In this document: positions 20,251 to 29,643 of the stretch, one piece after another | Layout of the letters: every line of letters starts with the position of its first letter | How positions within the stretch are numbered: the stretch's first letter is position 1 | Source: Halobacteriales archaeon QS_9_68_17 | GTDB taxonomy: Archaea; Halobacteriota; Halobacteria; Halobacteriales; Natronoarchaeaceae | Assembly (NCBI GenBank): GCA_003023565.1 | Contig: PXSA01000039.1 | Span: forward strand, 29,720-93,719 | Direction of reading: 5' to 3' | DNA: 64,000 nt | The notes under the pieces: generated by a model | The model's input: only the letters and a program-made list of their open reading frames with translations | The model's database searches: none | What the model was told of the DNA's origin: nothing | Position numbers and translations under genes: made by a program

Positions 20251-21396
20251 TCAGCGCTCCGAGACGGCGGGGACGCCGTCTTCTTTCAGCGACCGCGCGA
20301 TGGTGTTTCGCTGCATCTCGTCCGTCCCGGCCGCGATTCGCCGGCCGCGCGTCAGGCGATACAGGTATTCGAGCGGATGGCCGCGCTGATACGCCCGTGC
20401 ACCGACGATCTGGACCGCCTCGCTGACCACTCGTTCGGCCATGGCCGAGCAGTGGAGCTTGGCGACGGACGTCTGGAGGCGATGCGGGGCCGAGTGGGAC
20501 CCTTGCTCGCTCGCCCCCGCGGCGCTGCTGTACACGGTCGACGCCGCCGTCTCGATCTGCCGGTACATCTCGGCGAGTTTCCACTCGATCCCCTGGAACG
20601 CCCCGATGGGCCGGCCGAACTGCTCGCGCTCGGCCGAGTACTCCAGCGCCGTCTCCAGTCCGGCGACGGCCCACGCCGTCGTGAGGACGGAACTCCCCAA
20701 CCGCTCCCAGTTCAGCGACACTAACTGTTCCTTGAACGCCTTCTCGCCGCGGGTCAGTACGTGCGACTCCGGCACCGCCACGTCGTCGATAGTGAAGTGA
20801 GTCTGACTGTAGCCGGCCATGTTCGTGTACTCCTGTTCGACCTCGACGCCCGGGTCGGTCAGATCGAGCACGATGGACCCGAGCCCCTCCGGGAACCGTA
20901 CCCACGTCACCGCGGCGTCGGAGAAGGGAACACCCCCGACCCACGTCTTCTCGCCGTTGCACACGAGATCCCCGTTCTCCTCGGTCACCTCGGTCGTCAT
21001 CGACCCGACGTCGGACCCCGCTTCCGGCTCCGAGATAGCGATGGAGACGTGCCCCTCGCCGGCCGTCACGTCCGGCAGGTACTGCTCTTTGACCGTCTCG
21101 GAGCCGAACAGGTCGATGGCCCGCGGCGCGACCATGCTCTGCATGTAGGTGAACCACCCGGTGTCGGGACACACTCTGCCGACGGCCTCCGTCACGAGCA
21201 TTGCCGCGACGTCAGATACGCCCTGGCCACCGTACTCCGCGGAAACGGACGGACACAGCAGGTCAGCGTCGGCCAGCGTCTCCATGTTCTCCCACGGCAT
21301 GTCGCCTCGCCACGTGTACGCCTCGCCGGCGAAGTCGGCGGCGACCTCCTCCGCCCGTTCCGCGAACTCGCGTTGCTCTCTGTCGAGGACTTGCAT
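20251..21396 (-). CDS. Acyl-CoA dehydrogenase family protein
   Basis: AISEPEAGSDVGSMTTEVTEENGDLVCNGEKTWVGG...EREQFGRPIGAFQGIEWKLAEMYRQIE...QIVGARAYQRGHPLEYLYRLTRGRRIAAGTDEMQRN. Confidence 0.92.
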   Translation of the reverse strand: MQVLDREQREFAERAEEVAADFAGEAYTWRGDMPWENMETLADADLLCPSVSAEYGGQGVSDVAAMLVTEAVGRVCPDTGWFTYMQSMVAPRAIDLFGSETVKEQYLPDVTAGEGHVSIAISEPEAGSDVGSMTTEVTEENGDLVCNGEKTWVGGVPFSDAAVTWVRFPEGLGSIVLDLTDPGVEVEQEYTNMAGYSQTHFTIDDVAVPESHVLTRGEKAFKEQLVSLNWERLGSSVLTTAWAVAGLETALEYSAEREQFGRPIGAFQGIEWKLAEMYRQIETAASTVYSSAAGASEQGSHSAPHRLQTSVAKLHCSAMAERVVSEAVQIVGARAYQRGHPLEYLYRLTRGRRIAAGTDEMQRNTIARSLKEDGVPAVSER

Positions 21397-21498
21397 CGTG
21401 CTACCGTTTCGCACGATCCGTGATAAATGGGCGGTCGGAGGCGCGCTCCGCCGCTCGGGTATCGCCGCTCCCCGTCGGTCGCCGCGAGCTACTCCCCT

Positions 21499-21879
21499 TC
21501 ACTTCTCGGCGTACTCCTCGATAGGCGGCGAGAACGTGTCGACGAGTTCCGTGTGTTCGACGGCCCCTCTCACCCCGTGACGCACTCCTGGACCGACGAG
21601 GAACGAGTCGCCGGCCTCGAGGCGGCGCTGATAGTCGCCGAACAGCTCGACGGCGCCTTTCACCACGTACACGGTCTGTCGCGTCTCGTCGTGCTCGTGC
21701 TCGGGGAAGACGGCGCTCTCCTCGACGGTGTAGTGAACCATCATCACTTCCCCGTCGGTACAGAGGACTCGCCGTTCGATCCCGTCGTATGCCTGCTCGA
21801 CGTTCACCGGGTCGTCCCAGTCGCCGACCGCGAGTCGCTCGGGGGGCTCCATGGGACGTTCTGGCGCGCCGAGCGTCAT
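21499..21879 (-). CDS. Cupin domain-containing protein
   Basis: VMMVHYTVEESAVFPEHEHDETRQTVYVVKGAVELFGDYQRRLEAGDSFLVGPGVRHGVRG. Confidence 0.8.
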   Translation of the reverse strand: MTLGAPERPMEPPERLAVGDWDDPVNVEQAYDGIERRVLCTDGEVMMVHYTVEESAVFPEHEHDETRQTVYVVKGAVELFGDYQRRLEAGDSFLVGPGVRHGVRGAVEHTELVDTFSPPIEEYAEK

Positions 21880-21909
21880 AAACCACGCGGCGACCGACGC
21901 CTTCGACGC

Positions 21910-22290
21910 CAGCGTCTCGGCGATCTGCTATCCGAACGGGAGCGACGGCGTCAGGCCCGGCGAAACCGCGTTGAGGGTTGTACGGCGTTCCCCGTCTCGC
22001 TAAACAGCGGGTCCCTGACGAGCGTTCCGTCGTCGCTCACGAGCCGGGCTCGAATGCCGGCGTAGCTCTCCGTCAGGCAGTCCGAACGAACTTCTGGGAC
22101 CAGCCGCTGGGACGCTTCGGTGAACTCGCCCTTTCGATAGGACTTGGTCAGCCCGGGCCACGGAGAGCACCGTCCGCGAGGCGAGGTGCTTGGCGACGGA
22201 CAGTCCGACGCGCCCTCCCCCGACGGCGGCGACGCCGCGGCTCACCATGCGGTACGATATCGCGGTACGTCGACCGTCTCCTCGTCGATA
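21910..22290 (-). pseudogene. FAD-dependent oxidoreductase (L-2-hydroxyglutarate oxidase-like) remnant, internally deleted
   Basis: Minus frames give AAVGGGRVGLSVAKHLA (N-terminal FAD motif) joined within a few tens of bases to C-terminal LTKSYRKGEFTEASQRLVPEVRSDCLTESYAGIRARLVSDDGTLVRDPLFSE / LNAVSPGLTPSLPFG. Confidence 0.5.
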
Positions 22291-22447
22291 CCGTTCGCTT
22301 CGTCCGTGCTGACGGAAGGGACGATTCCTTAGCGCCGCGGCCGGTGCGGTCGCAGTCACTCGCGGTGTTCGGGACGCTCCCCCGCCGTTCCGCGGTTCCT
22401 CGACCGGTCGCCGCGGGAACGCTCGACATCATCGACCGAGTGAACTA

Positions 22448-22482
22448 CCCCACCCTACGCGCTTCGCGCGTTGAGGGTGGGG
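22448..22482 (-). ncRNA. IS200/IS605-type right-end hairpin, presumed 3' part of TnpB reRNA/omega-RNA
   Basis: CCCCACCCT ACGCGC TTC GCGCGT TG AGGGTGGGG: perfect 9-bp outer arms and 6-bp inner arms; the tnpB stop codon lies inside it. Confidence 0.6.
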
Positions 22483-23576
22483 CTTCCCCGTTCTATGACG
22501 CGACTTGCAGATACCACACGGGTATCCGTAGCGGTCGCAGTCTCCGGGGGCGTGGATTCGGCCTGTCCCATGCCTAATTCAGAAAAAGCGCGTTGAAGGA
22601 TGTTCTTCGCGGCGTTCGCGTCCCTATCGTCCTCGTACCCACACGACGGACACGAGTGCTCGCGCACCCAAAGGGGTTTGTCGGTTTCGACGCCGCAGTT
22701 GCTACACTCCTTGGTAGTGCCACGTGGGTTAACTTCTACGAGGTGCGTACCGGCGCTCTCAGCCTTGTATCGCAGTGTCTCGATGAAGGTTCGCCACGCG
22801 GAATGTGCCGTGTTTCGACTGTTCCGGTCCTGTTGCATCATGCCGCGAACGTCCAAGTTCTCAACCGCTACCACGTCGTAGTTCGAGACGTAGTAGCGAG
22901 CGAGCTTGTGGAGAAAGTCGCGGCGCTTTCGCTTGATACGGTCGTGACAACGGGCGACGACCACCCGTTGCTCCTCGTAGTTGTTCGACCCCTTCTCTTT
23001 GCGCGAGAGGGTCCGTTGTTCGCGCCGTAGCCGCTCGCGTTCGTCCGAGAGGTCCAACGACTCGACAGCAGTTCCGTCAGTGTCATGGGCGTATTTCAGG
23101 ATACCCACGTCGATACCGACGGTATCCTTGGGGTCGATTGTCTTGGGAGCGGGCTTCTCCGGTTGTTCGTCGGTTTCGATACCGAGAGTAGCGTACCAGT
23201 TGCCCGTGGCGTCCCGCTTAATGCAGACCTGTTTGATGGTCGCGTTCTCAGGAACTTCACGGTGGTACGCTATCGGTATCTCTCCAATTTTGCTCAGTTG
23301 AAGTCGGTCCCGTCGCGTGTCGGTTTCGATGAGCTTGAAGCCGGATTGACTGTAGGTGAACGACTTGTACCAGCCTGCGCCTTTCCATCGGAGAGCGCCG
23401 ACTTTGTACCCATTCTCCTTCTGTGCAGAAAGCGTCCGAAGGTTGGAATACAGACGCTCTACGACGACCTGAAGAACCTTCGAGTGGACCTGTTTCAGTT
23501 CGGGCCACTCACGTTTCAGGTCGGGGAGCGTGTTCTTTTGGGAGTATTCCGAGGGTACGTCGTTCTCCTCCGAACA
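22455..23576 (-). mobile_element. tnpB: IS1341-type TnpB (RNA-guided endonuclease/transposase OrfB), N-terminally truncated
   Basis: DLKREWPELKQVHSKVLQVVVERLYSNL...TVGIDVGILKYA...VVAVENLDV...TTKECSNCGVETDKPLWVREHSCPSCGYEDDRDANAAKNILQ. RuvC D/E/D and zinc finger present; the usual N-terminal segment is absent. No TnpA nearby. Confidence 0.85.
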
Positions 23577-23634
23577 CACCCGACGACGAGGCGAGAGGGC
23601 CAACGTTTTCTCGCTCCGACGCGACGAGTTCCGT

Positions 23635-23883
23635 ATGGACGCAAGCGAAGTCGCGGACCTCATCGAGGCGGAACTGCCCGACGCCGAGGCGAACGTGACA
23701 CATCCCCGCGGCCCCGACGACGAGGACCACCTCGCCGCGTTCGTCGTCTCGCCCGCCTTCGAGGGGAAGTCGCTCGTCGAGCAACACGAGCTCGTCTACG
23801 ACGCTCTCGACGAACACATGACGACGGACATCCACGCGCTCGAACTGAAGACGTACGCGCCCGGCGAAGCGCCCGAGCGGTAG
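23635..23883 (+). CDS. BolA family protein
   Basis: MDASEVADLIEAELPDAEANVTHPRGPDDEDHLAAFVVSPAFEGKSLVEQHELVYDALDEHMTTDIHALELKTYAPGEAPER. Confidence 0.8.
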   Translation: MDASEVADLIEAELPDAEANVTHPRGPDDEDHLAAFVVSPAFEGKSLVEQHELVYDALDEHMTTDIHALELKTYAPGEAPER

Positions 23884-24333
23884 GGCGGCTCGCGCGACGC
23901 GCCCGGGATCTTCCTTGTACCGGAAGCGCCCGCCGTCCCTCGCCTACACACCTCTATCGATTTGTTCGACGCGGGGTGTGGCCCTCGCTGCCGAGACCAC
24001 GAGAGCCGGGTCGGCGACCGGTCACTCGGTCGGTCACGCTCGGTACCTGCACCGTCTTTGGACAGAGGACCTACTTATATATTCTGTGTAATAGACCGCG
24101 GTCGCCGCACGACTACGTTCGTCTATCGGCGGGTCGGTACCGAAAGGTAGCTGACCGGCAGACGCGATCCCCGCGGACGCGAGAGCCGAACGTTGCCCCG
24201 GGGGCGCGCGTTTCGGCACCGAGCGTCGACGTCCGAACGACTCGTCGCCGCACAATAGGGAACGGTACGCGATCGTACCAGTAACGTAGTACTATTATAA
24301 ACTTCTAACAGGTGTGCCATCGCCTGCACCGGT

Positions 24334-25926
24334 ATGGTACCGAACACCACTAGACGGGGGCTGCTCTCGGCCATCGGCGCGATGACCGCGACGGCCTCGT
24401 TCGCGGAGGCGGAACGGGGCGGCATCGAGGCAACGCAGGGGCGCTCGCGGGATCGCTCCGGGGACCCCGTCTCGATCCCGGACGGCGTGCAGACGGGAGA
24501 CGTCGTCGACGACCGGGCTATCGTCTGGAGTCGCGCTGACCGGCCGGCCCGGATGTTCGTGGAGGTGGCGACCGACGAGTCGTTCGACCACGTGCGAACG
24601 GTCCGTGGCCCCGCGGCGCTGTCCGACACCGGCTACGCGGTCAAACTCGACCTCCACGGGCTCCCGCGGGGGGAGCGGATACACTATCGCGTGGTGTTCG
24701 AGGACCTCGCCAACCCCGGCGAGCGGAGCGACCCCGTTCGGGGGTCGTTCCGGACGCCGCCCGAGGAGGCGCGTGACGTCCGGTTCGTCTGGGGGGGCGA
24801 CGTCGTCGGACAGGGCTGGGGGATCGACCCCGACCGGGGCGGGATGCGGACGTTCGAGACGATGCGCTCGCTCGACCCCGACTTCTTCGTCCACTCCGGC
24901 GACGCCGTGTACGCGGACGACCCGCTCCCGGAGGAGATAGAACTCGACGACGGCACCACGTGGACCAACGAGGTCACGCGGGCGAAGTCGGAAGTCGCCG
25001 ACCGCCTCGACGAGTTCCGGGGCAACTACAAGTACAACTTCGTCGACGAGCACTACCGGAACTTCCTCGCCGAGGTGCCGATGATCGCCCAGTGGGACGA
25101 CCACGAGGTCGTCAACAACTGGTACCGCGGTGAGACGCTCCCGGCGGACGACCCGCACGACGTGAAAAGCGTGAACCTCCTCGCCGCCCGCGGACAGCGA
25201 GCCTTCGAGGAGTTCATGCCCGTCCGCTCGCGACGCGGTCCCCGGAACGGGCAGTACGCGCGCTTCCGGTACGGGCCGTCGCTGGAGGTGTTCCGCCTCG
25301 ACCTGCGGAGCTACCGCGGCCCCAATACCGCCACGCTCGACGACGAGCGCGGCCCCGAGACGGCGCTGCTCGGCGAGCGACAGCTGGAGTGGCTGAAGGA
25401 GTCGCTGGCGGCTTCGGACGCGACGTGGAAAGCGGTCGCGTCCAGCGCCCCCATCGGCCTCGTCGTCCCCGACGACGAACTGTACGAGGGCATCGCGAAC
25501 GAGGACGGGAAGCCCCGAGGACGGGAGTTCGAGATAGCGGACCTCCTCTCGTATCTGCGTTCCGAGGGCGTCGAGAACGTCGTCTGGTTCACGGCGGACG
25601 TCCACTACACCGCGGCGCATCACTACAGCCCCGAGCGGGCGCGGTTCTCCGATTTCGTCCCGTTCCGCGAGTACGTCGCCGGCCCGCTGCACGCGGGGAC
25701 GTTCGGCCCGAACGAACTCGACGACACCTTCGGACCCGAAGTCGTCTTCGAGAGGTCCCCGCCGGAGGGAGAGGCGAATCTCCCGCCGAGCGAGGGCCTG
25801 CAGTTCTTCGGACAGGTCGACATCGCCGCCGACACCGAGCGGATGACGGTCCGGTTGCGACGGCGCGACGGGACGGTCCTTCACACGGAGGAACTGGACC
25901 CCAGCCGGTACGGTCGACTCGACTGA
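24334..25926 (+). CDS. Alkaline phosphatase D (PhoD) family protein, Tat-exported
   Basis: TRRGLLSAIGAMTATASF; VQTGDVVDDRAIVWSRADRPARMFVE; VWGGDVVGQGWG...HSGDAVYADDPL; IAQWDDHEVVNNWY; WFTADVHYTAAHHY. Confidence 0.9.
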   Translation: MVPNTTRRGLLSAIGAMTATASFAEAERGGIEATQGRSRDRSGDPVSIPDGVQTGDVVDDRAIVWSRADRPARMFVEVATDESFDHVRTVRGPAALSDTGYAVKLDLHGLPRGERIHYRVVFEDLANPGERSDPVRGSFRTPPEEARDVRFVWGGDVVGQGWGIDPDRGGMRTFETMRSLDPDFFVHSGDAVYADDPLPEEIELDDGTTWTNEVTRAKSEVADRLDEFRGNYKYNFVDEHYRNFLAEVPMIAQWDDHEVVNNWYRGETLPADDPHDVKSVNLLAARGQRAFEEFMPVRSRRGPRNGQYARFRYGPSLEVFRLDLRSYRGPNTATLDDERGPETALLGERQLEWLKESLAASDATWKAVASSAPIGLVVPDDELYEGIANEDGKPRGREFEIADLLSYLRSEGVENVVWFTADVHYTAAHHYSPERARFSDFVPFREYVAGPLHAGTFGPNELDDTFGPEVVFERSPPEGEANLPPSEGLQFFGQVDIAADTERMTVRLRRRDGTVLHTEELDPSRYGRLD

Positions 25927-25952
25927 CGACTCGCGCCGCCGGCGGGCCGGCG

Positions 25953-26117
25953 TTACCGCTGTGACCGGTTGACAGTGTGGCCATCACACTCCGGACAGTC
26001 GTCGTGGCCCTCCTCGAACGTCCGACCGCAGTCCATGCAGAAACAGCCCGGCACGGCGTCCAGTTCCTCCCCTGTCAGCAGCCCGCTGAGCACTGATGAC
26101 AACATCGTTTCCCGCAT
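25953..26117 (-). CDS. Small zinc-ribbon protein (54 aa)
   Basis: Not in ORF track: MRETMLSSVLSGLLTGEELDAVPGCFCMDCGRTFEEGHDDCPECDGHTVNRSQR*; paired CxxC motifs. Confidence 0.65.
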   Translation of the reverse strand: MRETMLSSVLSGLLTGEELDAVPGCFCMDCGRTFEEGHDDCPECDGHTVNRSQR

Positions 26118-26225
26118 TGTTCCTGGTTTCTACGTTCAGCAATAAAAAATTAATCCCTCAGTGATCGCTCCGGCTGTCAGCGTCAGAGCTTTCGGGCGTG
26201 ACCGCGGTCGGGCCGCCGCCCCGTC

Positions 26226-26611
26226 CTACACCGAGATGTCGACCTCTCGACCGATCACGTAAGCCTCGTAGCGGAACACGAGGAAGACGCCGGCTATCGA
26301 TCCCCAGAGGGCGACGGCGAACAGCGTCTCGCCGCGAAGCCGGGATCGAGCAGGGCGGCGTTCGCGACGCCGTCGTGAACCGCGCCGGCACCGCCGGGAG
26401 AGAACACCGCTCCGGCGAAGACGACGAGCAGGGGGAAGACGGTCAGCGCTTGAACGGTGTCGGTGAGCATGCTCGCTCGCAGTCCGCCGTCGCCAGTGTA
26501 GAGGAGGACCCGGCCGACGAGGACCGCGGTCCGCCACTGCGGGACGCCCACGACCAGCGCCAGCGCCCGCGCGATGCCCGTCACGCCGTGCGGAAAACCA
26601 TCAACGCTCAC
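26226..26611 (-). pseudogene. Sodium:solute symporter family, C-terminal fragment with frameshift
   Basis: YTGDGGLRASMLTDTVQALTVFPLLVVFAGAVF...NAALLDPGF in one frame continues as GETLFAVALWGSIAGVFLVFRYEAYVIGREVDISV in another. Confidence 0.55.
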
Positions 26612-27365
26612 CCCGCTCCGCGGCGGCGCGGCCGGTGGAGACGCCCGCCTCGTTCGCTGTGTCGGGGGCGTAGGCGGCGTCGAAGAAGGCGACTTCGAGG
26701 TCGACGGTCCGGCGGAAGAGACGCTCGATCCGCCGCCTGCGACGCGGCGACGCGGCCGCGCCCTCGCGGTCGAGTTCGCGGCGCAGGAAGCCGACGACCG
26801 GCTCGAACCCGGCCCCGGTGTGGAGGTCGATCCACTCGGCGAGGTAGAACCGGTCCGGCGTCTCCGCTGCGGCGCTCGCCCACTCCAGATACGCCCACTC
26901 CGCCGGCACGAGCACGGCGAGCGTCTCGGCGTACCCGCCCTCCCGCGCCGCCCGCTCCAGCAGGTCCTCGAACGCGCGGGTCGTCGCCGTCAGGTCCGTG
27001 CAGTCCGCCGCGGTGACGCCGAGCGCGTCGAACGACCGCTCGAAGTAGTCGTTCTCGTCCGCGGTGAGCGTCCCGAGGAAGTCGACGAGGCGTGACTTCG
27101 CCGCCATCTCCGGGGCCTCTCCGACGGCGTGGCCGAACACGCCGACGAGCGTCTCGACGAAGGCGTAGTCCTGCACGAGATAGCGCCGGAAAACGGCGTC
27201 GTCGAGGTCGCCGCCCGCGAGTTCCCGGGCGAAGCGGTGCCCCGTCGCGTCGGTCCACGCGGGTTCGGACCGCTCCCGGAGCCAGTCGGTGAAGCGGGGG
27301 TCCTCGCGGTCGGCGGCGTACTCGCCGAACGTCCCGGGAGCAGTCTCGCGGTCGTCGGCGCTCAC
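26601..27365 (-). CDS. TenA family protein lacking the PC[MYW]W cysteine
   Basis: FTDWLRERSEPAWTDATGHRFARELAGGDLDDAVFRRYLVQDYAFVETLVGVFGHAV...LAVLVPAEWAYLEWASAAAETPDRFYLAEWIDLHTGAGFEPVV. GTG start overlaps upstream stop. Confidence 0.8.
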   Translation of the reverse strand: MSADDRETAPGTFGEYAADREDPRFTDWLRERSEPAWTDATGHRFARELAGGDLDDAVFRRYLVQDYAFVETLVGVFGHAVGEAPEMAAKSRLVDFLGTLTADENDYFERSFDALGVTAADCTDLTATTRAFEDLLERAAREGGYAETLAVLVPAEWAYLEWASAAAETPDRFYLAEWIDLHTGAGFEPVVGFLRRELDREGAAASPRRRRRIERLFRRTVDLEVAFFDAAYAPDTANEAGVSTGRAAAERGER

Positions 27366-28027
27366 ACGGACCACCTCTCCTGTCGCCACGCGGCGTCCCA
27401 GAACTCGTACTCGTAGCGCGCGGAGGTCCGGAACAGGTCGCGGTAGCGCTCGCGGTCGCGCTCCGACGCCTCCGCGGCCACGTCGTCCATCAGGTCCTTG
27501 CACCAGGTCGTGAGTTCGGTGAACTCCTCGCCGGAGTACGTCTCGATCCACTCGGCGTATCGGTCGTGGTCCGGGACGCCCCGCTCGGCGAGGCGCTGCC
27601 CGGTGACGTTGAACCCCCACATGCACGGGAGGAGCGCGGCGACGAGGTCACCGAAGGTCCCCTCGTCCGCGGTCCGGACGAGGAGATCGGTGTATGCCCG
27701 CGTGGTGGGCGACGGCTCCGTCGCTTCGAGTTCGTCCTCGTCGATGCCGAAATCGGCGGCGTATTCGCGGTGGAGGTCCATCTCGGTGTTGATGGTCGAG
27801 TCCAGCAACTCCGCGAACGTGCCCATCCGTTCGAGGTCGGGGGCGCTCGCCGCGCCGTGTGCGAACACCCGCGAGTACTCGATCAGGTAGACGTAGTCCT
27901 GACGCACCCAGTACCTGAACGGCTCCTCGTCGAGCGTTCCCTCCCCCAGCCTTCGGACCATCGGGTGATCGAGCGTCGCCTCCCAGACCGGGGCTCCGAT
28001 CCCGCGTAGGTCGTCAGTGAAGCTCAT
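27362..28027 (-). CDS. tenA: TenA family protein (thiaminase II-like)
   Basis: MSFTDDLRGIGAPVWEATLDHPMVRRLGEGTLDEEPFRYWVRQDYVYLIEYSRVFAHGAA...ALLPCMWGFNVTGQRLAERGVPDHDRYAEWIETYSGEEFTELTTW. Confidence 0.85.
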   Translation of the reverse strand: MSFTDDLRGIGAPVWEATLDHPMVRRLGEGTLDEEPFRYWVRQDYVYLIEYSRVFAHGAASAPDLERMGTFAELLDSTINTEMDLHREYAADFGIDEDELEATEPSPTTRAYTDLLVRTADEGTFGDLVAALLPCMWGFNVTGQRLAERGVPDHDRYAEWIETYSGEEFTELTTWCKDLMDDVAAEASERDRERYRDLFRTSARYEYEFWDAAWRQERWSV

Positions 28028-28376
28028 GGTCGGGGATCATCCCTCGACCGTAATATAATTGAGCGGTATTACCCGATTATCACCGCGACCGTTCGCTCCA
28101 TTCCCGATGGCTTCCGCTCGCCGAGCGCCGAAAGACGCTCGCCCCGGATGACCTCGAACACCCCGCTTTGGCGGCGTAGTTCGCCCGCCCGACGTCGCCC
28201 TGCTTCGACTACGCTCTCGACGTTCACGAGGCGGCCGGCGTCCGCGTCGCGGAGGACGTACGGGTCCATCCGGTCGAACGTCCGTCGCGTTCGAGGGCGC
28301 TCCCTGCACTGACGGTGAGAACAGACAGGCAGACCGACTGTGTCTCCATAGACCGCCAGCGCCTGCTGTGGAACTA

Positions 28377-28781
28377 TCAGCCTTCGACGGGGACGGAGGG
28401 GCCGGGCTCGTCGGCGTACTTCTCGCCGAACTCGCCGATCAACTGTCCCATCTTCGCGCACCAGTCGTTCGGCATCCGCTGTGTCTCCTGAGTGATCTCC
28501 TCTGCGTCCCACGGGCGGTGGACGTGGTAGTTGCCCCCCTGGTCGTAGTTCACCTGCTCTTTCAGAACGAGGCCGGCCTGCATCAGTCGCTGGACCGAGC
28601 GATAGGCGGTCGAGCGCTCGCGGTCTATCTCCTCGGCGACCTCGTCGACGGTCAGCGGTTGGTCCGTTTCGTTCAGCAGCCGAAACACCGCTTTGTCCAT
28701 CTCTTTGGGGTCATGGAAACACCCAAGCAGTCCCTCGCACTGCATGTCCTGTCGGAGCATTTCGCTCATCGAGTCGGTCAT
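28377..28781 (-). CDS. Winged helix-turn-helix transcriptional regulator (TrmB-like)
   Basis: CFHDPKEMDKAVFRLLNETDQPLTVDEVAEEIDRERSTAYRSVQRLMQAGLVLKEQVNYDQGGNYHVHRPWDAEEI. Confidence 0.8.
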   Translation of the reverse strand: MTDSMSEMLRQDMQCEGLLGCFHDPKEMDKAVFRLLNETDQPLTVDEVAEEIDRERSTAYRSVQRLMQAGLVLKEQVNYDQGGNYHVHRPWDAEEITQETQRMPNDWCAKMGQLIGEFGEKYADEPGPSVPVEG

Positions 28782-28899
28782 TCGTTACCGAACTTAAACA
28801 GCGGTCGCTCGAAAGTATTTGCATGGTCGATACAATACTGCGCTCGATCCGCCGAACCGCCGCGCCGGTGGGAGAGACACCTCCGTGAGACGAGGCGGG

Positions 28900-29031
28900 T
28901 CAGTTCTCCGAAAAGCGGAAGTCGGTCCCGTCGCAGTCCGGACACGATTCCCAGCGTTTCGGCTCGGGGGTCGAATCGCTCTCGGACAGGAGCGTGAACC
29001 CACACTCTGCGCACTCGATGTAGTTTCCCAC
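28900..29031 (-). CDS. Small zinc-finger protein (43 aa)
   Basis: VGNYIECAECGFTLLSESDSTPEPKRWESCPDCDGTDFRFSEN*; the track's longer ORF upstream of this looks non-coding. Confidence 0.5.
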   Translation of the reverse strand: MGNYIECAECGFTLLSESDSTPEPKRWESCPDCDGTDFRFSEN

Positions 29032-29643
29032 GGATCGTACCAGTCGGTCTACCGAGGTAGGTTCACCGCCTAGACAGTTTGGGCCGCCGGAGACGGGTCT
29101 CGACGGGACCCGCAGGCGTCCCCGACGCCGTGGCGAGCGGTCGGCCCGCTTTCGTCCCCCGGCTTCGTTTCGACGGTCGTCACCGAGAACGCGTTCGGCC
29201 AACTCCGGGCCGCGGGCGTGTCCGAGGCTGACAGCATCGAGTACCACGGCCGCGCCGACCGGGCCCGGTGCGAGTACTGCGACCGGCGGGTCGACGCGTC
29301 CCCCGGACGGACGACCGGTCACCGCCGCTGTCACGCCCGCGGCGGACCGCCGGGTCCGGGCATCGTGCTCGCGGGGGACCCGCCGGCGCGTCACGGCCGC
29401 CTCGCCGCGTACGCTCGCGCCGAGAAGTGCGACGCCTGCGTCGCCGCCGGAACGCGACTCGCGGTCGACCCGACGGCGGGGAGCGCCGTCCACGCCGTCG
29501 AGACGGGGCCGACCTCGTCGTGGTGAGCGAGCGCCCGACGGCGATGGACAGTGACGCCGACTTCCGCCCGGCAGGACCCGACCACGGCGATCGCTCGGTT
29601 GCGCGACCCGGTGGCGATCCTGCGGTGACCGTTTCCGACGCGC

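Noticed and set aside
24295-25884. 529-aa minus ORF antisense to PhoD
   Set aside because: Shadow ORF, low-complexity R/V/E/D composition.
28069-28370. Minus ORF ending VNVESVVEAGRRRAGELRRQSGVFEVIRGERLSALGERKPSGMERTVAVIIG
   Set aside because: Could be a gene remnant, but no family recognised and frames are inconsistent.
29118-29526. + strand ORF with CEYC...CDAC motifs
   Set aside because: Possible decayed Cys-rich protein, but composition is R/A/G-rich and no start or homolog could be supported.
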